A DNA stretch of 64,000 nt from DASQUK01 sp963717085 (GTDB lineage Bacteria; Actinomycetota; Acidimicrobiia; Acidimicrobiales; VFJN01), in NCBI GenBank assembly GCA_963717085.1, contig CAVQVM010000011.1, positions 62,001 to 126,000 of the forward strand, read 5' to 3'. Below the pieces are notes generated by a model. That model was given only the letters and a program-made list of their open reading frames with translations, was not told the origin of the DNA and did not search any database. Shown piece by piece: positions 8,922-17,320 of the stretch. Each line of letters starts with the position of its first letter. Position 1 is the stretch's first letter. A program made the translations under genes and the position numbers.

Positions 8922-11282
8922 ATGACATCCGAGGTCGACACGCGCCCCGGGGCGACGGCGTACCGGGCTCCGGAGCCCCCGCCGTCGGCGCCGAGCGTTC
9001 CCCTGCCCCCCGACGGCCCCGGGTACCGGCTCAAGCGCAAGCTCCTCGGCAAGCCGATGCACTCGGAGCAGCTCGAGCACGAGCGCCTGGGCAAGCCCAC
9101 CGCCCTGGCCGTCTTCGCCTCCGACAACCTGTCGTCGTCGGCGTACGCCACCGAGGAGATCCTCCACGTGCTGGTGCCCGCGGTCGGGCTCGCGGCCTTC
9201 TCGCTGGTCGTCCCGATCACGGGGGCGATGCTGGTCGTGCTCGGCCTGCTGATCGTCAGCTACCGCGAGACGATCAAGGAGTACCCGTCGGCGGGCGGCG
9301 CCTACCTGGTCACCCGCGACAACTTCGGCATCGTCACCGCCCAGGTGGCGGGTGCCGCCCTGCTGATCGGCTACATCCTCACGGTGGCGGTGTCGGTGGC
9401 GGCCGGCAGCGCCGCACTCAGCTCCTCGATCAGCGCCCTGGCGCCGTGGCGGGTGCCGATCTCGCTGGGCTTCATCGCCCTCATCGCCTTCGGCAACCTG
9501 CGCGGCGTGCGGGAGTCGGGGCGCATCTTCGCCGCCCCCACGTTCTTCTTCATGGCCAACATGGCCGTGCTCCTGGGCCTCGGCATCGTGCGCTACTTCA
9601 CGGGCGACCTCGAGGTCGTCGGCCGCCACCTGCCGGGCATGGTCGAGTTCGGCGACGAGGGCACGGGCCTGTTGCTGGGGGCATCCGCGTTCGTGATCGC
9701 CAAGGCGTTCGCGTCGGGCGGCGCCGCCGTCACCGGCGTCGAGGCCATCTCCAACGGCGTGCCCGCGTTCCGCAAGCCCGCGTGGCGCAACGCCCGCCAG
9801 ACGCTCGTCGTCATGGGCAGCGGCCTGGCGGTGATGTTCCTCGGCCTGTCGTTCCTGGCCTCCAAGGTCGAGGTGGCCCCGTTCGAGGACGGCACCCCCA
9901 CGGTGCTGGCGCAGATCGGCGAGGCCGTCTACGGCCACGGGTCGGTGGGCGAGGCCATGTCCGGCGTCCTCAACATCGCCACCATGCTCATCCTGGTGCT
10001 GGCGGCCAACACCGGTTTCGCCGACTTCCCGCGGCTGGCGAGCCTGCAGGCCGGCGACAACTTCCTGCCCCGCCAGCTGACCAGGCGCGGCCATCGCCTG
10101 GTGTTCTCGAACGGCATCCTCGCCCTCGCCGGTGCCGCCGCCATCCTCGTGGCGCTCACCGGCGCCGAGGTGACCCGCCTGATCCCGCTCTACGCCATCT
10201 CGGTGTTCACCGGGTTCACCCTGTCGCAGTCGGGCATGACCATGCACCACATGCGAAAGCGCGAACCGGGCTGGGTGGCCGGCCTCCTCGCCAACGGCGT
10301 GGGTGCGGTGCTGTCGGGCCTCATCGTGCTCATCGTCGTCGTCACCCGGTTCAGCGACGCCTGGCCGATCCTGCCGATCATGCCGGTGTTCGTGGTGATC
10401 CTGCTGCGGCTCAACCGCCAGTACGAGCGTGAGCGCAGCGCGCTCGAGCACGACGTCCCCGCCGCGGCCACCGCGCCGATCCTGCACCGGCACGTCGTGA
10501 TGGTCTTCGTCGACCGGCTCGACCTCGCGGCGGCGCGCGCCATCCAGTACGCCCGCACCCTCACCCCCGACGAGCTGCGGGCGGTGCACTTCGTGGTGGA
10601 CGACGACGCCGCGGCCCGCCTCGCCGCCGAATGGCGGCGGCTGGGGCTGTCCCGTGTCCCCCTGGAGCTGGTGGCGTGCCCCGACCGGCGCCTGACCCGC
10701 ACGGCCGTCGAGCACGTCGCCCGCGAGCTGTCGGACGGCGAGACCGAGGTGTCGGTGCTGCTGCCCGACCGCAAGTACAACGGGCTATGGCACCGCATCC
10801 TCCATGACCGGACGGCGGAGGCCATCCAGGCCGAGGTGTCGAAGCTCCCCCACGCCAACGTCACGACCGTGCCCTTCCACTTCGACGTATGGATGTCGGA
10901 GGAGACGCTGGCGATGGCGCCGGCGGTGCACCGGGGCCGCATCGCTGTGGGCACCGACGAGCCGGGAGCGGGGGCACAACGACCCCCGCACGACGACGTG
11001 TCCGCGGTGATGGCCATCGACGCGGTGCGCTGGCGCGATCGGGTGCGGGTCCGGGGCCAGGTACGGTCCATGCTGGTGGCGCCGCAGCGCGACGTCGCCA
11101 CGCTCGAGTGCGTGATCGACGACGGCACCGGGACGCTGCTGGCGGTGTTCCTGGGCCGCCGGGAGCTGGCCGGGGTCAAGGTGGGCAGCCGCATCGAGCT
11201 GGTGGGCACGGCCGGCGTCCACCAGAACCGCCTGGCGATCCTCAACCCCAGCTACCGGCTCCTCACCACCGCCACGACCTGA
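8922..11282 (+). CDS. KimA-like APC potassium permease with C-terminal OB-fold
   Basis: 786 residues. After a proline-rich cytoplasmic start come about 12 TM segments of an APC-superfamily transporter (from about residue 90 to 490). Motifs such as FASDNLSSSAYATEEIL and YPSAGGAYLVTRDNFG are typical of the KimA/YdaO potassium importer group, whose Bacillus member is controlled by c-di-AMP. A USP-like soluble region follows (VVMVFVDRLDLAAARAI). The last ~90 residues (about 696-780) form an OB-fold with VRVRGQVRSM, TLECVIDDGTG and LLAVFLGRREL. In many actinobacteria a separate OB-fold protein is encoded near K+ transport genes; here it appears fused. The start is ATG 8922. No neighbouring trkA gene is seen. 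Confidence 0.85.
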   Translation: MTSEVDTRPGATAYRAPEPPPSAPSVPLPPDGPGYRLKRKLLGKPMHSEQLEHERLGKPTALAVFASDNLSSSAYATEEILHVLVPAVGLAAFSLVVPITGAMLVVLGLLIVSYRETIKEYPSAGGAYLVTRDNFGIVTAQVAGAALLIGYILTVAVSVAAGSAALSSSISALAPWRVPISLGFIALIAFGNLRGVRESGRIFAAPTFFFMANMAVLLGLGIVRYFTGDLEVVGRHLPGMVEFGDEGTGLLLGASAFVIAKAFASGGAAVTGVEAISNGVPAFRKPAWRNARQTLVVMGSGLAVMFLGLSFLASKVEVAPFEDGTPTVLAQIGEAVYGHGSVGEAMSGVLNIATMLILVLAANTGFADFPRLASLQAGDNFLPRQLTRRGHRLVFSNGILALAGAAAILVALTGAEVTRLIPLYAISVFTGFTLSQSGMTMHHMRKREPGWVAGLLANGVGAVLSGLIVLIVVVTRFSDAWPILPIMPVFVVILLRLNRQYERERSALEHDVPAAATAPILHRHVVMVFVDRLDLAAARAIQYARTLTPDELRAVHFVVDDDAAARLAAEWRRLGLSRVPLELVACPDRRLTRTAVEHVARELSDGETEVSVLLPDRKYNGLWHRILHDRTAEAIQAEVSKLPHANVTTVPFHFDVWMSEETLAMAPAVHRGRIAVGTDEPGAGAQRPPHDDVSAVMAIDAVRWRDRVRVRGQVRSMLVAPQRDVATLECVIDDGTGTLLAVFLGRRELAGVKVGSRIELVGTAGVHQNRLAILNPSYRLLTTATT

Positions 11283-11288
11283 CGGATT

Positions 11289-11332
11289 CCTGCCGCGGAA
11301 TTGGTGGCCCTGGCAACCAATTCCGCGGCAGG
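11289..11332. repeat. 44-bp palindromic element, copy B
   Basis: Perfect 17-bp arms CCTGCCGCGGAATTGGT/complement with a 10-base loop, just after the permease stop and before glcD. It differs from copy A by one compensated base pair in the arms. That shows selection or copying that keeps the hairpin. Confidence 0.85.
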
Positions 11333-11385
11333 TTCCTGGTTGGCCCTCGATTGCGGCGAGGCGCCGCCGGCAAGAGACTGCCGGT

Positions 11386-12828
11386 GTGGAGCACGACGCA
11401 GGGCGCGACGCAACCGCACTCGCCGCCGAGCTCCGCGCGGCGCTGGCGCCCGACCGGGTGCGGACCGAGGGGGTCGAGCTGGGCCTCTACGGGCGCGACG
11501 CCTCGGTCATGAGCGGGGCGGCCGCCGTGGTGTGCTTCCCGCTCACGACCGACGAGGTGGCACACGCCGTCCGGATCGCTCGCCGCCACCGGCGCCCGTT
11601 CGTGGCCCGGGGCTCGGGGACGGGCCTCGCCGGTGGGGCGGTGCCCGTGGGCGACCCGGTGGTGATCGTGACCACCAAGATGGACCGGATCCTGGAGGTC
11701 GACCCCGTGGACCGGGTGGCCTGGGTGCAGCCTGGGGTCATCAACTTGGACCTCACCCGGGCGCTGGCCCCGCACGGGCTCCACTTCGCGCCCGATCCGT
11801 CGAGCCAGCAGGCGTGCACCATCGGCGGCAACGTGGCCAACAACTCCGGGGGGCCGCACTGCCTGGCCTACGGCGTGACCAGCGCCCACGTCCTGGCACT
11901 GGAGGTCGTGCTCCCCGACGGGTCGGTGACCCTGCTGGGCGGCCTCGACCCCGAGCCCGACGGGCTCGACCTCCGGGGTGTGTTCGTGGGGAGCGAGGGC
12001 ACGCTCGGCATCGCGACGCGCATCGCCGTCCGGCTCACGCCCAACCCGCCGGCGGTCGCCACCTTGCTGCTCGACTTCGACTCGGTCGACGACGCCGCCG
12101 AGACGGTGAGCGGCATCATCGCCGGGGGGCTGTTGCCCGCCGCCCTCGAGATGATGGACAGGCTCATCACGCAGGCGGCCGAGGAATTCGTCCACGCCGG
12201 GTACCCGACCGACGCCGCCGCCGTGCTGCTCGTCGAGCTCGACGGCCTCCCGGCCGGCGTGGAGGCCGGCGTCGAACAGGTGCGGGCGGTCGGCCTGGCC
12301 CACGGTGCCCGGACGGTGCGGGTGGCCGCCGACGAGGCCGAGCGGGCCCTGCTGTGGAAGGGCCGGAAGTCCGCCTTCGGCGCGGTCGCCCGGCTGGCGC
12401 CCAACTACTACCTCCACGACACGGTCGTCCCCCGCACCCGGCTGTGCGAGGTGCTCAGGCAGGTCTACGCCATCGCCGAACGCCACGACCTCGGCGTGAT
12501 GAACGTCTTCCACGCCGGCGACGGCAACCTCCACCCGCTGCTGCTGTTCGACGCCCGCGAACCGGGCGTGATGGAGCGTGTCCACGCCGCCGGCGAGGAG
12601 ATCGTCCAGGTGTCGCTGGACGCCGGCGGCGTGCTGTCCGGCGAGCACGGCATCGGCCTCGAGAAGCGCGACCTCATGCCCCTGCTCTTCGGCCCCGACG
12701 ACCTAGACGCCCAGGCACGGCTGCGCGACGCGTTCGACCCCGACGGCGTGGCGAACCCCACCAAGATCCTGCCGGCCGGCAGCCGCTGTGGCGACCTGCA
12801 GAGCGTCCCCGAGGGCGTGTGGGTATGA
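11386..12828 (+). CDS. glcD: Glycolate oxidase FAD subunit GlcD
   Basis: 480-residue FAD-linked oxidase of the VAO/PCMH fold that oxidises glycolate or D-lactate type 2-hydroxyacids. The FAD-binding PCMH domain contains FVARGSGTGLAGGAVP, PSSQQACTIGGNVANNSGG and FVGSEGTLGI. The C-terminal cap has the family text MNVFHAGDGNLHPLLLFD and GVLSGEHGIGLEK. It is the first gene of a glcDEF operon. Its TGA overlaps the glcE ATG by 4 bases. The start is a GTG (VEHDAGRDATA), about 55 bp after repeat copy B. Confidence 0.93.
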   Translation: MEHDAGRDATALAAELRAALAPDRVRTEGVELGLYGRDASVMSGAAAVVCFPLTTDEVAHAVRIARRHRRPFVARGSGTGLAGGAVPVGDPVVIVTTKMDRILEVDPVDRVAWVQPGVINLDLTRALAPHGLHFAPDPSSQQACTIGGNVANNSGGPHCLAYGVTSAHVLALEVVLPDGSVTLLGGLDPEPDGLDLRGVFVGSEGTLGIATRIAVRLTPNPPAVATLLLDFDSVDDAAETVSGIIAGGLLPAALEMMDRLITQAAEEFVHAGYPTDAAAVLLVELDGLPAGVEAGVEQVRAVGLAHGARTVRVAADEAERALLWKGRKSAFGAVARLAPNYYLHDTVVPRTRLCEVLRQVYAIAERHDLGVMNVFHAGDGNLHPLLLFDAREPGVMERVHAAGEEIVQVSLDAGGVLSGEHGIGLEKRDLMPLLFGPDDLDAQARLRDAFDPDGVANPTKILPAGSRCGDLQSVPEGVWV

Positions 12829-13769
12829 GCGCCGTGACGACCGGTGCGGTCGACGCCTTCGCCGCCGAGGTCGGCCCGCCCGACGCCGGACCGGTCACCG
12901 CCGTCGGCGGGCGGACACAGTGGGCCGCGGGCGGCCGCGTCGCCCCGACGGCCCGTGAGGTGCGGGCGCCGGCGGGCGTCGTGGCCGTCGAGGCCGCGGA
13001 CATGACAGTGCGGGTGGGGGCCGGGACCACCGTGGCGGAGCTCGACGCCGCCCTGGCGGAGGTCGGCCAGACCGTGGCGCTGCCGGCGTGGGACGGCGCC
13101 ACGGTGGGCGGCGTCCTGGCCGTGGGCCACAGCGGGCTCCGGCGGCTCGGCTGGGGACCGGTGCGCGATGTGCTGCTCGAGGCCCGGGTGGTGTCCGCGG
13201 ACGGCCGGGTCGTGAAGGCCGGCGGGCCGACAGTGAAGAACGTCTCCGGCTACGACCTGTGCCGGCTGCTCGTGGGCTCGCTGGGCACGCTCGCGTTCAC
13301 CGCCGAGGTGGTGCTGCGCACGCGCCCCCTGCCGCCGGCCGAACGCTGGCTGGCCGGTGACGCGGACCCGTTCGCCCTGGTCGAGCGGCTCTACCGGCCG
13401 GCGGCGGTCCTGTGGGACGGGACGACGACGTGGGTGCTGCTAGACGGCCATCCCGACGACGTGGCGGCACAGTCGGCGCTCGCCGGCCTGGCGGACGTCG
13501 ACGATCCACCCCCTCTCCCCGGCCCGCACCGCTGGTCGCTGCGCCCGTCGGAGCTGCCGACCCTCCGAGCCGGCCCCGACGTCGCGCCCGGACGGTTCGT
13601 GGCCGAGGTGGGAGTCGGCGTCGTCCACGCCGAGCGGCCGCCCCCGCCCCGCCCGGTCGACCCCCACGTCGTCGAGCTGCACCGGCGGATCAAGGCGGTA
13701 TTCGACCCTGGCGGCCGCCTCAACCCTGGCCGCGACCCGTTGGCCGCCACGGCTGCGGAGGCGGCATGA
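12825..13769 (+). CDS. glcE: Glycolate oxidase FAD-binding subunit GlcE
   Basis: 314-residue second flavin subunit of the GlcDEF glycolate oxidase. It keeps a reduced PCMH FAD-binding fold: VRVGAGTTVAELDAALAEVG, then GGVLAVGHSGLRRLGWGPV and VKNVSGYDLCRLLVGSLGTL. It ends in an RIKAVFDPGGRLNPGR segment typical of FAD-linked oxidase tails. It is shorter than E. coli GlcE (about 350) by loss of middle loops. The ATG overlaps the glcD stop, which supports translational coupling. Confidence 0.88.
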   Translation: MSAVTTGAVDAFAAEVGPPDAGPVTAVGGRTQWAAGGRVAPTAREVRAPAGVVAVEAADMTVRVGAGTTVAELDAALAEVGQTVALPAWDGATVGGVLAVGHSGLRRLGWGPVRDVLLEARVVSADGRVVKAGGPTVKNVSGYDLCRLLVGSLGTLAFTAEVVLRTRPLPPAERWLAGDADPFALVERLYRPAAVLWDGTTTWVLLDGHPDDVAAQSALAGLADVDDPPPLPGPHRWSLRPSELPTLRAGPDVAPGRFVAEVGVGVVHAERPPPPRPVDPHVVELHRRIKAVFDPGGRLNPGRDPLAATAAEAA

Positions 13770-13788
13770 CGGCCAACCGAGGGCCGGC

Positions 13789-15060
13789 GTGACGGACGGC
13801 GCTGGGCCGATCCGCGTGGACCTCGGCGTCGTCGACGACGAGCTGGCCTGCTGCGTCGCCTGCGGGCTGTGCCTGCCGCACTGCCCGACCTACCGGGTGA
13901 CCGGCGAGGAGGCGCTGTCGCCCCGCGGCCGGATCGCGGCGATGCGCCAGGTGCAGTGGGAGGGCGCCGAGATCGACGGTGCGTTCCTGCGCTCGATGGC
14001 CACCTGCGTGCAGTGCCGCGGCTGCGAGACCGCCTGCCCCTCGGGGGTGCCCTTCGGCCACCTGATCGAGGACACCAAGGCGAACCTGCCGCGGAAACGG
14101 TGGCCCCGGCAACCGATCCCGCGGCAAGAAGCGCTGGTGGGCCTCGGACTTCACGCCCTTGCGCACCACCGGCTCCTCCTGGCGGGGTCGTCGCTCCTGG
14201 GGCTGGCCCAGCGCCTGCGGCTCCTGCCCCGGCGCCTGTCCCGCCGGCTGGGGCTGCCGGACCGGGTGCCGGTGCGCCGGCCCGCCGGCCTGCGCGCGTC
14301 GGGCTGGGACGTGTGGCTGTTCACCGGCTGTGTCATGGACGCCTGGATGCGCGACGTCCACGCCGACGTCCAACGCGTGATCGAGGCGACCGGCGCCGGG
14401 GTCGCGCTGCCGGGCGGCGACGCCGCCTGCTGCGGGGCCTTGGCGCTCCATGCCGGGCTGCGGTCCGATGCCCGGGCGCTCGCGGAGCGCACCATGCGGG
14501 CGTTCCCCGGTGACGCGCCGATCTTGGTCGACGCCGCCGGATGCGGGGCGATGCTCAAGGACTACGGCCACCTGCTCGGCACCCCCGAGGCGGAGGCCTT
14601 CGGCGCCAGGGTGCGCGACGTCCACGAATGGCTGGCCGAGCGCGCCGAGCGGCTGCCGCCGGCGTCCGACGACGGCGATCGCCCGACCGTCGCCGTGCAG
14701 GACCCCTGCCACCTGCGCCACGTCCAGCGCGTCCACCAGGCCGTGCGAACTGTGCTGTCGCCGTACGCCGACATCGTCGAGCTCGACGACGAGGGCCTGT
14801 GCTGCGGCGCCGGCGGGGCCTATGCCCTGAGCCAGCCCGAGCTGGCGAGCGCGATCCGCGAGCGCAAGGTCGCCGCCATCGCCCGCTCCGGCGCCCCCAT
14901 CGTCGCCTCGGCCAACCCGGGCTGCGCCCTGCACCTCGCCGCGGCCGGGGTCGAGGCGGTCCACCCCTGCCAGCTCGTGGCGCGGCGGTTGGTGGGTGGC
15001 GCCGCTCAGCCCGTTGCCGCCACCGGTGCCTCCCGCACCGTGGGCTCGCCGAGGTCGTAG
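13789..15060 (+). CDS. glcF: Glycolate oxidase Fe-S subunit GlcF with embedded palindromic element
   Basis: 423-residue iron-sulfur subunit that passes electrons from the flavin subunits to the respiratory chain. Two 4Fe-4S ferredoxin motifs, CVACGLCLPHCP and CVQCRGCETACP, lie in the first 90 residues. Two CCG domains follow (FTGCVMD...ACCGAL and DPCHLRH...CCGAGG). Residues about 98-114 (LPRKRWPRQPIPRQEAL) are encoded by copy C of the palindromic element and have no counterpart expected in the family, so this is an in-frame insertion. The start is a GTG 20 bp after glcE. The last 55 bp overlap, antisense, the end of the convergent phosphoesterase gene, and the final ~20 residues are probably non-conserved. 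Confidence 0.9.
   Translation: MTDGAGPIRVDLGVVDDELACCVACGLCLPHCPTYRVTGEEALSPRGRIAAMRQVQWEGAEIDGAFLRSMATCVQCRGCETACPSGVPFGHLIEDTKANLPRKRWPRQPIPRQEALVGLGLHALAHHRLLLAGSSLLGLAQRLRLLPRRLSRRLGLPDRVPVRRPAGLRASGWDVWLFTGCVMDAWMRDVHADVQRVIEATGAGVALPGGDAACCGALALHAGLRSDARALAERTMRAFPGDAPILVDAAGCGAMLKDYGHLLGTPEAEAFGARVRDVHEWLAERAERLPPASDDGDRPTVAVQDPCHLRHVQRVHQAVRTVLSPYADIVELDDEGLCCGAGGAYALSQPELASAIRERKVAAIARSGAPIVASANPGCALHLAAAGVEAVHPCQLVARRLVGGAAQPVAATGASRTVGSPRS
14085..14128. repeat. 44-bp palindromic element, copy C, inside glcF
   Basis: CCTGCCGCGGAAACGGT and ACCGATCCCGCGGCAAG are separated by the same 10-base loop as copies A and B. Arms pair at 14 of 17 positions. The element is read in frame as LPRKRWPRQPIPRQ. 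The minus-strand readings of copies A and B give related peptides (LPRDWLREPPIPRQES and LPRNWLPGPPIPRQES), so the element stays open in one frame wherever it lands. Confidence 0.85.
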
Positions 15061-15761
15061 ATCCGGTAGGCCCGCTGGATGACGGGCTGCGCGACGTTGC
15101 GCACCCGGATCCCGCCGGGCGTCACCCCCCGCTCGCTGCCGTTGTGGGCGTGGCCGTGGACGACGAGGTCGGCCCCGGCGGTGTCGATGGCCTCGGCCAG
15201 CAGGTGGCTGCCCAGGAAGGGATAGATCTCCAGGCGCTCACCCCGGAGGGTCTCGGGGACGGGCGCATAGTGCAGCAGGGCGATGACCCGATCGGCGTGC
15301 GGCTGCACCGCCACCAGGGCGTCGTGCAGGCGGGCGGCCTCGCGCTTGGTCTCCTCCACGAACGCCTTCATGGCCGGCTCGCCGAAGGCAGTGGCGTTGG
15401 CGCCGGCGAACCCGCCGCCGAACCCCTTGACCCCGGCGATGCCGACGGTCGTGCCGTCGACGCCGACGGTGGTGGCAGCGCCATCGAGCACCACGACGCC
15501 CGCGCGCTCGAGGAGCGCGACGACTTCGGCGGCCTGCCCCGCATGGTGGTCGTGGTTGCCCAGCACGGCGACGACGGGGATCTCCACCCCGCCCAATTCG
15601 CCGGCCACGGTCCGGGCCTCGACCGGCTCGCCGCAACGGGTCAGGTCGCCGGCCAGCAGCAACAGGTCCGCCCGCTCGTTGACGTGCCGCAGCCCGGCCG
15701 CGACCCGACCCACCGAGTCCACGCCCACGTGGATGTCGGCGACGGCCGCGACGCGCATCAT
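15006..15761 (-). CDS. Metallophosphoesterase (calcineurin-like)
   Basis: 251-residue calcineurin-like phosphoesterase with the full di-metal motif set: ADIHVG near the N-terminus, LLAGDLT, VLGNHDHH, LLHYAP and VHGHAHNG. Substrate is unknown; relatives act on cyclic nucleotides, phosphodiesters or phosphoproteins. The gene follows the BON protein gene with a 4-base ATGA overlap, so the two form an operon. Its 3' end overlaps glcF antisense by 55 bp. Confidence 0.85.
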   Translation of the reverse strand: MMRVAAVADIHVGVDSVGRVAAGLRHVNERADLLLLAGDLTRCGEPVEARTVAGELGGVEIPVVAVLGNHDHHAGQAAEVVALLERAGVVVLDGAATTVGVDGTTVGIAGVKGFGGGFAGANATAFGEPAMKAFVEETKREAARLHDALVAVQPHADRVIALLHYAPVPETLRGERLEIYPFLGSHLLAEAIDTAGADLVVHGHAHNGSERGVTPGGIRVRNVAQPVIQRAYRIYDLGEPTVREAPVAATG

Positions 15762-16009
15762 CTGAGCTCTTCGATCGTCTCGTCGTCGGCCACCGACAGG
15801 ACGGTCATCTCGTTCACGACCTCGTAGTCATCGGCGAGCTCGGCGACCACCTCGGCGATCGACACCCGCTGCGTGGGGGTGGCGGCCGTGCCCGTCAGCA
15901 CCACGCGGTCGCCGGCGACCTGCACGTCGACACCCAGCTCGCGAGCCCGAGGGTCGGTCGCGAGGGCGTCCTGGATGTGATGGACCAGGTACTCCTGGGG
16001 TTCGGCCAT
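15758..16009 (-). CDS. BON-domain protein
   Basis: 83-residue soluble protein consisting of one BON domain: IQDALATDPRARELGVDVQV, then DRVVLTGTAATPTQRVSI with the conserved central Gly, then VVNEMTVL. There is no signal peptide or LysM domain. BON domains bind membranes or other proteins, often under stress. It overlaps the phosphoesterase start by 4 bases and the two are likely co-translated. Confidence 0.8.
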   Translation of the reverse strand: MAEPQEYLVHHIQDALATDPRARELGVDVQVAGDRVVLTGTAATPTQRVSIAEVVAELADDYEVVNEMTVLSVADDETIEELR

Positions 16010-16056
16010 GCCCGCGGCTTCCCGCCGCGGTGGCCGGTAACCCGGCCGGGGGCGGC

Positions 16057-16908
16057 TCAGCCGTCGCCGATCCAGCGCTCCCGCGCCTCGTCGTCGTACG
16101 TGGAGAAGAACCCGGTCAGGTCCTCGACCATGCGTTCGAACGATTCGGCCGCGAACAGGATCGGCTGGTAGCGAGTGATGTCGTAGTCGAGCGTGCCCAT
16201 CCGGGCGATGTCCCAGGGCCGGATCTCGGCGTTGCGGAACTCCTCGATCTCGCCGTACGACGACAGCAGCCCGGCGCCGTAGGCCTTGAGCTCGCCGTCC
16301 TCGTGCAGCACACCGAACTCGAGCGTGAACCAGAAGACCTTGGAGAAGAAGTCGAGCGCAGCATCGCTGGACGCCCTGACCGAGGCTTTGCCGGCCTCCT
16401 CGTAGAGGTCGGCGAAGACCGGGTTGGCGAGCATGTTGGCGTGCCCGATGATCTCGTGCACGATGTCGGGCTCGGGCGTGTAGAAGGGCACGGAGTGGTG
16501 GCGGATGTACTGGGTGGACAGGAACGTCCGGCGCGCCAGGGCCCCGTAGAACACACGCGTCGGCACCAGCCCCGGCACCGGCTCGATGTGGAACCGGCCC
16601 AGGGCGTGCACACGCTCATCGACCTCACGCAGCTGGGGCATGCGGTCGGTGGGCAGCGTCAGTGCCGCCGCGCCCTCCAGGTAGGCATGGCACGCATAGC
16701 GCTGGTGCTTGCGCGCGAGCTCATGGGAGACGAGGCGCCACACCTCGTCCTCCTCGGGCGTGTAGGTCACGTCGGGGATGGGGTCACCGCTGCGGTAATG
16801 GGCGCCCACGTCGGCGATCGCCCCGCGGCGAGCCCGGTACTCGGGATCGGAGAATCCGGGATGGTCCTCGGGCAGCTCCGCCGGCGCCGTTGCCGTCACG
16901 TCGCTCAT
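16057..16908 (-). CDS. phhA: Biopterin-dependent aromatic amino acid hydroxylase
   Basis: 283-residue enzyme of the phenylalanine-4-hydroxylase family, converting Phe to Tyr with tetrahydropterin and O2. Iron ligands are visible: H151 and H156 in HEIIGHANML and E197 in FWFTLEFGV. Family text PFYTPEPDIVHEIIGH and AYGAGLLSSYGEIE is intact. The bacterial-size catalytic domain is complete, with no ACT regulatory domain. ATG at 16908 follows a GAGGAGGAG ribosome site; the in-frame upstream extension is not homologous. No pterin carbinolamine dehydratase is adjacent. Confidence 0.88.
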   Translation of the reverse strand: MSDVTATAPAELPEDHPGFSDPEYRARRGAIADVGAHYRSGDPIPDVTYTPEEDEVWRLVSHELARKHQRYACHAYLEGAAALTLPTDRMPQLREVDERVHALGRFHIEPVPGLVPTRVFYGALARRTFLSTQYIRHHSVPFYTPEPDIVHEIIGHANMLANPVFADLYEEAGKASVRASSDAALDFFSKVFWFTLEFGVLHEDGELKAYGAGLLSSYGEIEEFRNAEIRPWDIARMGTLDYDITRYQPILFAAESFERMVEDLTGFFSTYDDEARERWIGDG

Positions 16909-17097
16909 GGCTTCATGCTCCTCCTCGGTACTGCGATCTTCAACGCGCGCGCGGATCCGGCAACGGTCCGTGGCGTCGGCGGCCTCCGCACACCGCGGCG
17001 AGATCGACACACTCCGTAATCGAATCGTCGCAACCTCGTCGTCTGGCCATGAGTGAATGTCCGGTACTCCCCAACGGCGGAAAGGTGGCAAGTCGCA

Positions 17098-17217
17098 ATG
17101 AGCGAGATCCTGATCATCGGGCTGGTGGCGGTCGTCGTGGTGATCGCAATGGCCGGGCTCCTCGGACGGCTGGTTGGGCTCGACGACCTCCCGGCGGTCG
17201 GCGAGAGCGACCTATAG
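17098..17217 (+). CDS. 39-residue single-span membrane protein
   Basis: Short gene: MSEILIIGLVAVVVVIAMAG followed by LLGRLVGLDDLPAVGESDL and TAG. A clear AAAGGTGG ribosome site lies 7 bases before the ATG. The first 24 residues form one hydrophobic helix and the rest is an acidic tail. No family is recognised. Size and layout are like small membrane regulators or subunit stabilisers. It is divergent from phhA and convergent with the E1 gene. Confidence 0.5.
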   Translation: MSEILIIGLVAVVVVIAMAGLLGRLVGLDDLPAVGESDL

Positions 17218-17320
17218 AGGGGGAACGAGGCCCCGGCACCCCGCCGGCGGTTCTGGTGGTGGAACCAGATCCGCCGGCGGGTTCGCGTCTGGGCCCCCGT
17301 CAGCGGCACGCTCCGTCTCC

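Noticed and set aside
8823..10715. 630-codon frame opposite the permease
   Set aside because: Shadow of the permease gene. Its end was useful only in showing the peptide encoded by the palindromic element copy A.
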